Assembly: GCA_944325735.1 (NCBI GenBank)
Contig: CALVBI010000001.1
Location: 675,784-739,783, forward strand
DNA from: Candidatus Gastranaerophilales bacterium
GTDB lineage: Bacteria; Cyanobacteriota; Vampirovibrionia; Gastranaerophilales; Gastranaerophilaceae
Direction of reading: 5' to 3'
DNA length: 64,000 nt
Shown: positions 45,845 to 54,335 of the stretch, piece by piece
Numbering within the stretch: the stretch's first letter is position 1
How the letters are laid out: each line of letters begins with the position of its first letter
Notes under the pieces: generated by a model
The model's database searches: none
What the model saw: the letters and a program-made list of their open reading frames with translations, nothing else
What the model was told of the DNA's origin: nothing
Program-made: the position numbers and the translations under genes

Positions 45845-46921
45845 ATGACAACAACATTAGAAAAAACAAATTTAGATGAATTTGAAAGATTATTAGAAGA
45901 ATCTTTCGCTAAATCTTACTCAGTAGCTGATATCGTTGAAGGTACAGTTGTAAAAAAAGAAAGTGATGGATATTTAATCAGCGTTAAAGGTGCTAAAACT
46001 GAAGCATTTTTACCTGTTAAAGAAATCCCAGCTTCTGAAGGTATCGATAATTTAGAAATCGGTGAAGAAAAAGAATTTTATGTATTAAAAGAAGAAAATG
46101 ATGAAGAAGGAATGCTTTTATCATTGAAACGTTTAGCATTTGCTCAAGCTTGGGCTCAATTAAACGATGCAAAAGTTCAAGGCGATACAATTTTAGCTAA
46201 AGTTGTATCTATCGTTAAAGGTGGCGTATTAGTTGACGTTGCTGATTTAAAAGGATTTATCCCATCTTCTCAATTAAGAACAGGAACTCCTTTTGACGGT
46301 TTAATTGATACAAAAATTGAAGTTAAAGTTCTAGAAGCAGATCCTAAGAAAAATAAACTTATCTTATCTCAAAGACAAGCTGTTGCCGAACAACGTGATC
46401 AAGTTGTAGATAATATTTTATCAGAACTTCAAGAAGACCAAGTTGTAAAAGGTGAAGTTGTAAGAATTGCTGATTTCGGTGCTTTTGTAGATATTAATGG
46501 TATCGATGGACTTCTTCCAATTTCTGAAATTTCTTGGTCAAGAATTAAACATCCTTCAGATGTAATTTCTTTAGGTGAAACTATTGAAGTTAAAATTATC
46601 AAAATTGATAATGAATTGAAAAGAATTTCATTGTCTTTAAAAAGAATGGGCGAAGATCCATGGCAACAAATTGAAGGTCAATTTGAAGAAGGACAAGTAA
46701 TTACAGGTACAGTTAATAAAGTAACAGGATTCGGTGCATTTATTAACATTTTCCCTGGAGTAGAAGCATTATTACCAGTTTCTGAAATGGCTGAAGAAAA
46801 TGTAAATCCATTCAATACATTCAAAGTTGGTGACAGTGTAGAAGTTCTTATTAAAAAATTCACCCCACAAGAACATAGAATTGCATTGAGTATTAAAGAT
46901 ATTAATAAAGATGCTGAATAA
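45845..46921 (+). CDS. rpsA: 30S ribosomal protein S1
   Basis: 358 aa with four S1 (OB-fold) domains at about 28-100, 115-185, 200-270 and 285-355; the third and fourth have the typical VKGEVVRIADFGAFVDI and VNKVTGFGAFINI starts. Short S1 of this kind is usual in cyanobacteria and Gram-positives (four rather than six domains). Probably co-transcribed with ispH; strong hairpin follows. Confidence 0.92.
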   Translation: MTTTLEKTNLDEFERLLEESFAKSYSVADIVEGTVVKKESDGYLISVKGAKTEAFLPVKEIPASEGIDNLEIGEEKEFYVLKEENDEEGMLLSLKRLAFAQAWAQLNDAKVQGDTILAKVVSIVKGGVLVDVADLKGFIPSSQLRTGTPFDGLIDTKIEVKVLEADPKKNKLILSQRQAVAEQRDQVVDNILSELQEDQVVKGEVVRIADFGAFVDINGIDGLLPISEISWSRIKHPSDVISLGETIEVKIIKIDNELKRISLSLKRMGEDPWQQIEGQFEEGQVITGTVNKVTGFGAFINIFPGVEALLPVSEMAEENVNPFNTFKVGDSVEVLIKKFTPQEHRIALSIKDINKDAE

Positions 46922-46936
46922 TTGATATATTATAAA

Positions 46937-46970
46937 ATATGCCCGAACTTGAAAAGTTCGGGCATATTTG
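46937..46970 (+). terminator. Terminator of rpsA
   Basis: ATATGCCCGAACTT / AAGTTCGGGCATAT perfect 14-bp stem with a three-base GAA loop, followed by TTTG. Confidence 0.85.
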
Positions 46971-46977
46971 TTATAAT
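46949..46977 (+). promoter_or_regulatory. Promoter of prepilin D, overlapping the rpsA terminator
   Basis: TTGAAA (46949-46954, at the tip of the terminator hairpin), 17-bp spacer, TATAAT (46972-46977), 27 bp before the ATG. Confidence 0.62.
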
Positions 46978-47004
46978 TACTATATAAATACGAAAGGAGC
47001 GTTT

Positions 47005-47743
47005 ATGTTTGGATTGTTAAGTAATGTAAATCGGGGGGGGGGGGCATAATTTAGGCTCCTATAAGGGATTCACCCTTGCCGAAGTTTTAGTAACTTTAGG
47101 AATTATTGGTGTAGTATCTGCAATGACAGTACCTACTTTGATGCAAAATTATCAAAGAAAGTCTTATGTCGTTCAGTTGCATAAAGTTTATAATGAGTTT
47201 CAACAAGCAGCTGTCCAATTAATGACTGATAAAAATGCTATTAATTTATCTGAGGCAGGTCTTAATAGTGATGATGCTGCTGGAAATTTTGTTAAAACTT
47301 ATTTCAAGATTGTGAAAGATTGTGGTACAGATGCAGCAATGTGTTTCCCTGAAAAAGATAATTATAAGAAAATTTCTGGAGATAAAGTGACTTTTTGGTA
47401 TGGCAAACGTCATTTTGTATTAGCGAGTGGTGCATCAATTGCAACTTATTACAATGCTAGATCTGGCTTAATTATGGAAATATGGGTTGATACCAATGGT
47501 GCTAAAGGCCCTAATATTATTGGTAGAGATATGTTTGTTATGTTTTTATACAATAATGGTGTACTAGATGATTTAAATAGTCAAAATGATGCTGATGATA
47601 ATGTTACAGGATATGCTAATGTGCCTTTATCTAAGGAGTTAAGAGAAGAGAAATTTAATAGATATTGTATGGCAGGCAGTGGTGTAAATATTCATGGCTG
47701 TTTTGGAAAATTATTAAATGACAATTGGGAAATGACATATTAA
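47005..47743 (+). CDS. Prepilin D: poly-G prepilin (out of frame as read)
   Basis: Prepilin with KG^FTLAEVLVTLG, Glu +5, and the C terminus CFGKLLNDNWEMTY shared with prepilin C. ATG 47005 has AAAGGAG and its own promoter. A run of 12 G (47033-47044) begins after codon 9; the ATG frame then stops after 14 codons (TAA). With 11 (or 8, 14) G the leader reads through to HNLGSYKG^FTLAEV. In the prepilin frame a stop lies directly upstream of the tract, so no alternative start before it exists; the first downstream ATG (47123) is past the cleavage site and would give a non-functional pilin. Confidence 0.8.
47033..47044 (+). repeat. Poly-G tract, 12 G, in prepilin D leader
   Basis: Twelve G preceded by C and followed by CA; the longest of the four tracts. 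Confidence 0.95.
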
Positions 47744-47771
47744 AACAGGAGATTTTAAATCTCCTGTTTTT
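47742..47771. terminator. Terminator between prepilin D and rpoD
   Basis: AAAACAGGAGAT / ATCTCCTGTTTT stem followed by T's; lies between convergent genes and can serve both. Confidence 0.85.
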
Positions 47772-48768
47772 ATTCTCCAAAATAATTTTTTAAGCCTACT
47801 GCTAATTTTTTATTTTTACAAAGTTTTTTTAGTTTTGCTATTGCTCTATTCTCAATTTGTCTTATACGTTCTCTTGAAACTCCATATTGAGATCCGATTT
47901 CATCAAGAGTTTTTTTGTTTCCGTTATTATCAAGCCCGTAGCGAAGGATTAAGACATCTCTTTCTTTTGGACTTAATTGATTTAACATTTTTCTGATATC
48001 TTCGAATAAATTTTCTTGAGATACTCTGCTGTCAGGAGTTATAGAATCTTCATCTACGATGAAATCCGCGATTTTTGAAGAGTCTTCTGAAGAATTAGCA
48101 GGAGTTTCCATACTAATTGTAGATTGAGCAGATTTTATTATTTGAGTTAATTTATTCACTGGAACGCCTAAACGGTATGCAATTTCTTGTTTAGTAGGCG
48201 TATGACCTAATTCTGTTGTCAAATCGATAGTTGCACGTCTGATTTTTCCTAAAGATTCAATCATATGGATTGGCAGGCGGATAATTCTTGCTTTATCAGC
48301 TATAGCCCTAGTGATAGATTGTTGAATCCACCAAGTTGCATATGTAGAAAATTTATAACCTTTTGTGTAATCAAATCTTCCTGCAGCTTTCATTAAACCC
48401 ATATTTCCTTCTTGGATTAAGTCAAGAAAAGAAAGTCCGCGGCCGATGTATTTTTTTGCAATACTTACTACTAATCTTAAGTTTGCGTTTACTAATAAAT
48501 TTTTAGAGAAATCATCGTGGTCTTCATATATTTTTTTTGCAAGATCTAATTCTTGTTCACTTGATAATAGAGGTATTTTCCCTATTTGTTGTAAATATAT
48601 TCTAACGCTGTCATCAGAATTTACTGATGATAAATTCTCTTGAACTTTCGGGTCTTCTACTGTTTCCAAAACATCCTCTTCTTCCGGTATTTCAAGTTCA
48701 TGAAAATTTACATCTTCATCAGATATTTCTTCAGTCAGCAGACCGTATTTTTCAAGTTCTTTTTTCAT
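47770..48768 (-). CDS. rpoD: RNA polymerase sigma factor (RpoD/SigA type)
   Basis: 332 aa sigma70. Region 1.2 SVRIYLQQIGKIPLL, region 2 (NLRLVVSIAKKYIGRGL, DLIQEGNMGLMKAAGRFDY, KFSTYATWWIQQSI), region 3 and region 4 (LSPKERDVLILRYGL, LDEIGSQYGVSRERIRQIE). Acidic N-terminal region is short, as in cyanobacterial SigA-type factors. ATG 48768 has AGGAGAG; the frame runs six codons further upstream. The many TTGAnn-17-TATAAT promoters in this window fit such a factor. Confidence 0.93.
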   Translation of the reverse strand: MKKELEKYGLLTEEISDEDVNFHELEIPEEEDVLETVEDPKVQENLSSVNSDDSVRIYLQQIGKIPLLSSEQELDLAKKIYEDHDDFSKNLLVNANLRLVVSIAKKYIGRGLSFLDLIQEGNMGLMKAAGRFDYTKGYKFSTYATWWIQQSITRAIADKARIIRLPIHMIESLGKIRRATIDLTTELGHTPTKQEIAYRLGVPVNKLTQIIKSAQSTISMETPANSSEDSSKIADFIVDEDSITPDSRVSQENLFEDIRKMLNQLSPKERDVLILRYGLDNNGNKKTLDEIGSQYGVSRERIRQIENRAIAKLKKLCKNKKLAVGLKNYFGE

Positions 48769-48818
48769 TTCTCTCTCCTGTATCACATCAATATGATAAA
48801 TTTATGTAATTATTATAG

Positions 48819-49553
48819 TTAATTTTTTAATTTTTGTCTAACGGTTTCAAAAATTATTGCACTTAGAGCATTTGAAACATTTAGAGAGTTAAATTCTTTA
48901 AGCATTGGTATTTTTACAATAAAATCTGATGCTTTCAATAAAGATTTTGACACTCCTGCATGTTCTGCTCCCATTATTAGTGCAAAATTCATATCATTGT
49001 ATTTAACATCATAATAATTATCTTTTGCACTAGCGTCAGTTGCAACTACCCACCAGTCGGAATTTTTTAATTTTTGTACTGCATTTACAAGACTGTTTAC
49101 TTTTATTATTGGGATATGATTAATAGCTCCGGCGCTTGTTTTTTCAACAGTTGCATTAACTTGGACATTGCGTCTTGAAGGTATAATAATTCCTGATACG
49201 CCTGCACATACACAAGTTCTTATTATTGCACCTAAGTTATGGGAGTCTTCTATCCCATCTAAAATTACGACAGAATCATTTTCATGTTTTTCTTCTAAAA
49301 ATTCATCTAAATCTTTGTATTTGATAGGTGAAATTAGAGCAATAATTCCTTGATGATTGTATTCAGCATAAGGCTGAAACTTTTCTTTTGCTACAAATTG
49401 AAAAACAATATCACGTTCTTTTGCAAGTTCTTTTATTTTGTTTAATTTTGCATCAGAGTGGATATTTTTAGAAATTAGGATTTTGTTAATTTCTCTTTCT
49501 CCACTTATTAGGGCTTCTGTTATAGCATTTTTACCAAAAATTATATTATCCAT
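48819..49553 (-). CDS. rlmB: TrmH-family rRNA 2'-O-methyltransferase (RlmB-like)
   Basis: 244 aa SPOUT methyltransferase predicted to modify the ribose of 23S rRNA G2251. Seen: N-terminal L30e-like substrate domain (about 1-75, with YNHQGIIAL), and SpoU motifs VILDGIEDSHNLGAIIRT, KTSAGAINHIPI, IMGAEHAGVS and IPMLKEFNSLNVSNA. Located between nadA and rpoD on one strand. Confidence 0.9.
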   Translation of the reverse strand: MDNIIFGKNAITEALISGEREINKILISKNIHSDAKLNKIKELAKERDIVFQFVAKEKFQPYAEYNHQGIIALISPIKYKDLDEFLEEKHENDSVVILDGIEDSHNLGAIIRTCVCAGVSGIIIPSRRNVQVNATVEKTSAGAINHIPIIKVNSLVNAVQKLKNSDWWVVATDASAKDNYYDVKYNDMNFALIMGAEHAGVSKSLLKASDFIVKIPMLKEFNSLNVSNALSAIIFETVRQKLKN

Positions 49554-49561
49554 TGTTATAC

Positions 49562-50470
49562 CTATTTTGATACTTCAAGCATTCTTTCGATGCATTTGAG
49601 AGCTTTTTGTGCGATTTCTTTATCTACCTCGATTTCAGGAGTTTCATTTTTCAAGGCGTAATAAATATCCAAAACGGTATTTAATTTCATGCTTTGACAA
49701 ATTGAAGGTACATCATGAATGTAATAGAATTGTTTGTTTGGATTATCGCGTTTTAATCTGTCAATCACACCTTTTTCTGTTGCAACAATAAATTGTTTTT
49801 CATTGCTGTTTTTAACAAAATTCATAATTCCTGAGGTGCTACCGACATAATCTGCTCGAGAAGAAAAGTCTTCAGGACATTCAGGGTGTGCGATTACAAG
49901 TGCATTCCGATATACATATGCAGTTTCTCGTATGCTGAATGGGTCAAATTTAGCATGAACCGGGCAATAGCCGTTGTATGTTATAACTTCAACATTTCCA
50001 AGTTGTTTTTCTACCCATCTGCCGAGATTTTTATCAGGCAAAAATAACACTTTTGGAGCGTTTAAGCTTTTTACAATTTGTACAGCATTTGAACTTGTGC
50101 AACAAATATCGCATTCTGATTTAACTTCAGCTGTTGAATTTATATAGCATACTGTCGGAATATTCGGGTATTTGCTTTTAAATTCTCTTAATTGTTGTAA
50201 GTTTATCATATCAGCCATTGCGCAGCCTGCTTTAAGATTTGGCATAATAACTTTTTTATTTGGATTAAGAATTTTTGCTGTTTGAGCCATGAAATAAACT
50301 CCTGCAAAAATAATTATATCTGCATCAGTTTTTTTAGCCATTTGGCTTAAATAAAGAGAGTCTCCAACATAATCAGCGACTTGGTCTATCTCTATATTTT
50401 GGTAACAATGTGCCAGTACTACAGCATTCTTTTCTTTTTTTAGTTTATTTACTTCGGTTATGTAATTCAT
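49562..50470 (-). CDS. nadA: Quinolinate synthase
   Basis: 302 aa iron-sulfur enzyme joining iminoaspartate and DHAP to quinolinate for NAD synthesis. Seen: VVLAHCYQNIEIDQVADYVGDS, AGVYFMAQTAKIL, cluster Cys in LKAGCAMAD, CCTSSNAV and the late PSICQSMK, and the HPECPE motif. GGAGGAAG upstream of ATG. nadB and nadC are not in the window; nadK is at 37224. Confidence 0.94.
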   Translation of the reverse strand: MNYITEVNKLKKEKNAVVLAHCYQNIEIDQVADYVGDSLYLSQMAKKTDADIIIFAGVYFMAQTAKILNPNKKVIMPNLKAGCAMADMINLQQLREFKSKYPNIPTVCYINSTAEVKSECDICCTSSNAVQIVKSLNAPKVLFLPDKNLGRWVEKQLGNVEVITYNGYCPVHAKFDPFSIRETAYVYRNALVIAHPECPEDFSSRADYVGSTSGIMNFVKNSNEKQFIVATEKGVIDRLKRDNPNKQFYYIHDVPSICQSMKLNTVLDIYYALKNETPEIEVDKEIAQKALKCIERMLEVSK

Positions 50471-50583
50471 TGAGTCGCTCTTCCTCCATTTAGTGTAAAT
50501 TTATGTTAAATTTGCAATCTTTATAAAATGTATTGTATAATAAAAATGTAGTAGAGTAAATATTGTAGTAAAAAAAGATTATT

Positions 50584-52293
50584 ATGGATTTAAATAGTAT
50601 TTTAGAACAATTAGGTGTTGGTAGCAAAGATACAGTATATTTGTCTGTAACTCCAGGTGTAGGCCTTGAGTTGATACAATTAGATGTATCAGGACGTACT
50701 GTTAAAAATTATTCATATAGACCTTTGGAATATAATGAAGCTTTAAGAGAACTTTCTGATATTGAAGGTTTTAAAAATGCAGTAACAGAACTTTTTGCAG
50801 AATTAAAAATCTCATTAAAAAGTAATGTTGTATTAAATTTACCTATGGTATTTTTTGGAAGTAAAGAATTACCTTTATTATTGGCAGATGATGCAGTAAC
50901 AGAAGCTTTAACATCAGAAGTAGAACAATCTTATATTTTTAAACGCTACGAACCAGTTATTAGTTGGGCGGATGCAAGTAATGCTCAAACTGGGGATTTA
51001 AGAAAATTATTTTACTCTGCTATTCAGAAAAATGTTATTGATGATATAAAAAATGCATTAACAGAATTGGGTTGTAAACTAGTTAATGTTGAGATGTCAT
51101 TAACCTCATTATTGAAGGCTTTAGCTTTTACTGGTTTGGCTACCGAGCAAATGAAAGATAATGTATCTTGGAATTTGATGTTAATATCTCAAAGTGGTTA
51201 TTCAATTTGTTCTATGATCGGTAAAAATATTGTAGATTATTATGAAGAACCTTTAGCTATAAAATCTTTTGAAGGCGAAGAAATTTATAATGCAATTAAT
51301 GCATCTGCCCAAATTACTTTAATGAGTTATCCTGCAAATTATTTATATGTTATATCTGAAACAGATATGGTAAGTGCTGAACTGCTATCGAAACGTTTAC
51401 AAACAGATGGTATTGTTAATTTCTGGGAAAATAACAGCTTTAAAAAACAAGATGCTTTACCTGTAAGTTTGGAAGTTTTAGAAGATACTGCTCGAAAGAT
51501 TTCATTAGAGGCAATTGGTATTGCTGTTGGTTCAAGCGTTTCAATGCCTGTTAAATTTAGTTTTTTAGCAGGTGCTTCTGGAGAAGGACTTGCAGATGAT
51601 CCAAATGAACCGGTTCATATTGTTTTAGGTGAAAATGAGTTCGATATTTCACCTAATGCTGCAAGAAATATTGCTTGTGCTATAGCTATAGTTTTATTGA
51701 TTCCTGCAATTATTGGATTCTTTGTTGTACCTATGGTTGCAAAACAAAAACAAGCATTATTAGATGAAGTAAATACTAAATTGCAACAAACTAATGCTGA
51801 AATAACTCGTTTGCAAGAAGAACAAAATAAGCAAAATGATTTTGATATTAATGCTGAAATTAAAAAAGTTATAACTAATAACAGATCAAAATTAATGGCA
51901 TATACTGCTTTAGGCGAAGCTGTCCCTAAAAATTTATGGGTAACATATTTTGTTGCAAAAGACGATGGCAAGTTTGATATAAAAGGTGATTCTTCAAATG
52001 TTGAAGATATATATTTATTCTTCCGTAACATGAAAGATTCTCTTATTAGTACAAAATTAAGACTTCATAAACTAGAAATGAAATCAGATTCTGTAGATGA
52101 TGCTGTAACAATAGATCCAAACCAACCTACAGATTATGAATTTGAAGTAACAAATATGACTAGTGCAGAGTTGAATCCACCACCACCTCCAGATCCGAAT
52201 GCTCCACAAAATGAGAAAGTAGAAGATGATAAAAAACAAAGTGGTGGACTTTTGAATAAGCCATTATTGAATTTTGGGAAAGAAAATAAATAG
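50584..52293 (+). CDS. PilM-PilN fusion of the type IV pilus alignment complex
   Basis: 569 aa. Residues about 1-335 look like the actin-like PilM fold (a strand TVYLSVTPGVGLELIQLDV near the start, a central helix/strand domain, and IGIAVGSSVSMPVKFSF). A membrane helix at about 360-382, a coiled coil (about 383-425), and a PilN-like periplasmic domain (about 435-510: LGEAVPKNLWVTYF and VEDIYLFFRNMKDSL) follow; Pro-rich tail. PilM is normally a separate cytoplasmic protein that binds the tail of PilN. Followed 12 bases later by PilO, as expected for the pilMNO order. No Shine-Dalgarno is obvious. Confidence 0.8.
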   Translation: MDLNSILEQLGVGSKDTVYLSVTPGVGLELIQLDVSGRTVKNYSYRPLEYNEALRELSDIEGFKNAVTELFAELKISLKSNVVLNLPMVFFGSKELPLLLADDAVTEALTSEVEQSYIFKRYEPVISWADASNAQTGDLRKLFYSAIQKNVIDDIKNALTELGCKLVNVEMSLTSLLKALAFTGLATEQMKDNVSWNLMLISQSGYSICSMIGKNIVDYYEEPLAIKSFEGEEIYNAINASAQITLMSYPANYLYVISETDMVSAELLSKRLQTDGIVNFWENNSFKKQDALPVSLEVLEDTARKISLEAIGIAVGSSVSMPVKFSFLAGASGEGLADDPNEPVHIVLGENEFDISPNAARNIACAIAIVLLIPAIIGFFVVPMVAKQKQALLDEVNTKLQQTNAEITRLQEEQNKQNDFDINAEIKKVITNNRSKLMAYTALGEAVPKNLWVTYFVAKDDGKFDIKGDSSNVEDIYLFFRNMKDSLISTKLRLHKLEMKSDSVDDAVTIDPNQPTDYEFEVTNMTSAELNPPPPPDPNAPQNEKVEDDKKQSGGLLNKPLLNFGKENK

Positions 52294-52304
52294 GGAGAGT
52301 AAAA

Positions 52305-53039
52305 GTGGAAAAATATACTGTTTATCTTAAAAAATTTCAAATTGCTGTCAGTATTTTAGCAGTAGCTCTTATTCTATTTATATTTCTAATAACAAAAATA
52401 GTTCCGGAAGTTCAAAAAATTATGCAAATTCAGACAGACTACAAGGCTCAATCCTCTTCTCTTACAGATTCTGAAAGAAAACTTAAAGATTTGCAGGATG
52501 CAGAAAAAAGAAAAGAACAAGAAAATGAAAATACTGCTAAGATATTTTTTAAACCTATAAGTGAAGGTTTGGATACAGAAGCTGCAATTTCTGATGAATT
52601 TGGTGAAATTTTACAGCTTATTAGGGAAAATAAAATAAAAACTCGTTCTGTAAAATATGATTATGATCCACAAGATGACAATTTTGTGAAAAATGCAGCT
52701 AATAGATATCATGTATGTCGTGTAACAGCTGAAATGATTGCTACTTATTCTAATTTTGCAAATTTTTTAAGAGAATTATATAAACATGAGCACTTTTTAG
52801 AAATATCAAAAATTGAAATTGCTCCGTATGAAAAAAATAAAAGAATCCTTTTGGTAAATTTACAAATTAAATTGTATGCTCAGAAGGATCCATCTTCTGT
52901 TGAAGAAGCACCAGCACCAGCTCCAGCTGCAACTCCAGATGCTGCTAATGGCGCAAATCCTGGTGCAGCTGCTCAAACTCCACCATCTCCAACTCCTGTG
53001 TCTTCAGAAGGTGGCGTTTCTCCAGAAGCATCTGAGTAA
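52305..53039 (+). CDS. pilO: PilO-like pilus assembly protein
   Basis: 244 aa. One N-terminal membrane helix (about 12-34), coiled coil (about 40-80), a ferredoxin-like periplasmic domain (about 95-200, with YSNFANFLRELYKHEHFLEI matching the PilO core) and an Ala/Pro/Gly-rich C-terminal tail (about 205-244). GTG start with GGGAG. With the PilM-PilN protein upstream it forms the inner-membrane alignment complex. PilP, PilQ, the ATPases and PilC are outside this window. Confidence 0.82.
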   Translation: MEKYTVYLKKFQIAVSILAVALILFIFLITKIVPEVQKIMQIQTDYKAQSSSLTDSERKLKDLQDAEKRKEQENENTAKIFFKPISEGLDTEAAISDEFGEILQLIRENKIKTRSVKYDYDPQDDNFVKNAANRYHVCRVTAEMIATYSNFANFLRELYKHEHFLEISKIEIAPYEKNKRILLVNLQIKLYAQKDPSSVEEAPAPAPAATPDAANGANPGAAAQTPPSPTPVSSEGGVSPEASE

Positions 53040-53040
53040 T

Positions 53041-53898
53041 TTATTGAAATAATTTGAAATTAATTCCGAATAATTTTTCTTTATTTTTTATACATGTAGC
53101 ACAGAATGATGTTTCAAGTGTGTTATGTTTTGAATAATCTTTGAAATCTGAACCGCATCTACCTCTGTGATCATTTGCTAGGAATGGGCAACTGTAAATA
53201 CCTTTTGCGGTAATGATTCTTCCATATTCGCAGTCAAGACTATTCCAGTCCCAATCTGGAATGTCTTCTGTCTTTTTGTTTTTATCGTAATATACATTTA
53301 TTGTAAAATTGTTTTCATTTGCTTCATAACCATTTTTTAAGCAGATTTTTTTGAATTCATCTATAAGTGTTTTTTTATCTTCATTATAATAATTAGTTAT
53401 GCATAAAATTGGATTAAAACCATATTTTGCAAGACTTTTTATGGCGTGTACAGTTTGTCTGTATGAGCCTCTGCCTCTAATATCATCATTTTTTACTTCA
53501 TCGTAATGGTCGATACTAAGTTTAAATATAATTTCATATGAGCTTTCATCTTCTACTCTTTTTAAAAATCTTACTTTCTTTTCATTGATGAAAGTGCCAT
53601 TTGTAAATATGCATACATTTGAACGTTTTAAACACATTCTTAATATTGAGTTAAAATCAGGGTGAGTCATCGGTTCTGCACCTGTTAAATAAATGCATTC
53701 AATTTCTTCTTGTTTTGTGTCATTAATTGCTTCTCTTATTATGTCTGTTGATATGAAATCTTTAACATTTTTACTTAAAGGGAAGTCAATATAGCAATGT
53801 TTGCAATGTTGATTGCAATTTTTTTCAGTAAGTTCGATAAAAAGATTGTTTAATGCTTTTAATTGGCATACAGGTGTTTGTAAAATAGTATTTTTCAT
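53041..53898 (-). CDS. Radical SAM protein
   Basis: 285 aa. CxxxCxxC cluster motif CNQHCKHC (about 33-40), then YLTGAEPM (SAM-binding GGEP-like), FTNGTFI and SIDHYD. A second set of Cys near the end (CEYGRIITAKGIYSCP, GRCG, CATC) suggests a SPASM-like auxiliary cluster. Such proteins often modify peptides, but no small precursor gene lies next to it that I can identify, and the substrate is unknown. Confidence 0.78.
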   Translation of the reverse strand: MKNTILQTPVCQLKALNNLFIELTEKNCNQHCKHCYIDFPLSKNVKDFISTDIIREAINDTKQEEIECIYLTGAEPMTHPDFNSILRMCLKRSNVCIFTNGTFINEKKVRFLKRVEDESSYEIIFKLSIDHYDEVKNDDIRGRGSYRQTVHAIKSLAKYGFNPILCITNYYNEDKKTLIDEFKKICLKNGYEANENNFTINVYYDKNKKTEDIPDWDWNSLDCEYGRIITAKGIYSCPFLANDHRGRCGSDFKDYSKHNTLETSFCATCIKNKEKLFGINFKLFQ

Positions 53899-54004
53899 AT
53901 AATTTTAACTCCTTTTTAATTTATCATTATTTTATAAATCAAAAAATTAAAAAGAAATTCACCTATAGGGTAATATATCTACCAATATTATTTAATATAA
54001 AAAT

Positions 54005-54325
54005 TTAATTTTTGGAATTAAAATCTTCTGGCTTTTTGTTTTCGAGCCATTTGCTCATAATATAATGTTCATAACTTAGAGCATAATTGTATAGTGCTTT
54101 TACAAGAGTTCTTCCACTTTCTGATTTGCCGACTATTAAAAAATCTCCTGACTTATTTTCTGCAAGCATAATCTCTTTATGAACAATTTTATCAACATGA
54201 TTTTTTGGATTTTTGTTAATTACAATTTTAATCCAATCACATAGAATTTTAGTTCCTGTTGTTTTCCCTGTTGTTATATCTTCGTTTTTAGTTTGTATAT
54301 ATTTTGAAAATTCATTTAATATCAT
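54005..54325 (-). CDS. Unrecognised 106-aa protein
   Basis: 106 aa (123 aa if a start at 54376, inside comF, is used; that extension merely reads the end of comF in another frame). Hydrophilic, mixed helix and strand with KSGDFLIVGKSESG near the middle; no motif identified. Follows comF by ten bases on the same strand, so likely the third gene of the kinase-comF operon. Confidence 0.5.
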   Translation of the reverse strand: MILNEFSKYIQTKNEDITTGKTTGTKILCDWIKIVINKNPKNHVDKIVHKEIMLAENKSGDFLIVGKSESGRTLVKALYNYALSYEHYIMSKWLENKKPEDFNSKN

Positions 54326-54335
54326 ATTAAAATTA

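Noticed and set aside
47123..47743. A shorter prepilin D starting at the ATG at 47123
   Set aside because: This start is past the prepilin cleavage site and would delete the conserved GFTLAEV signal.
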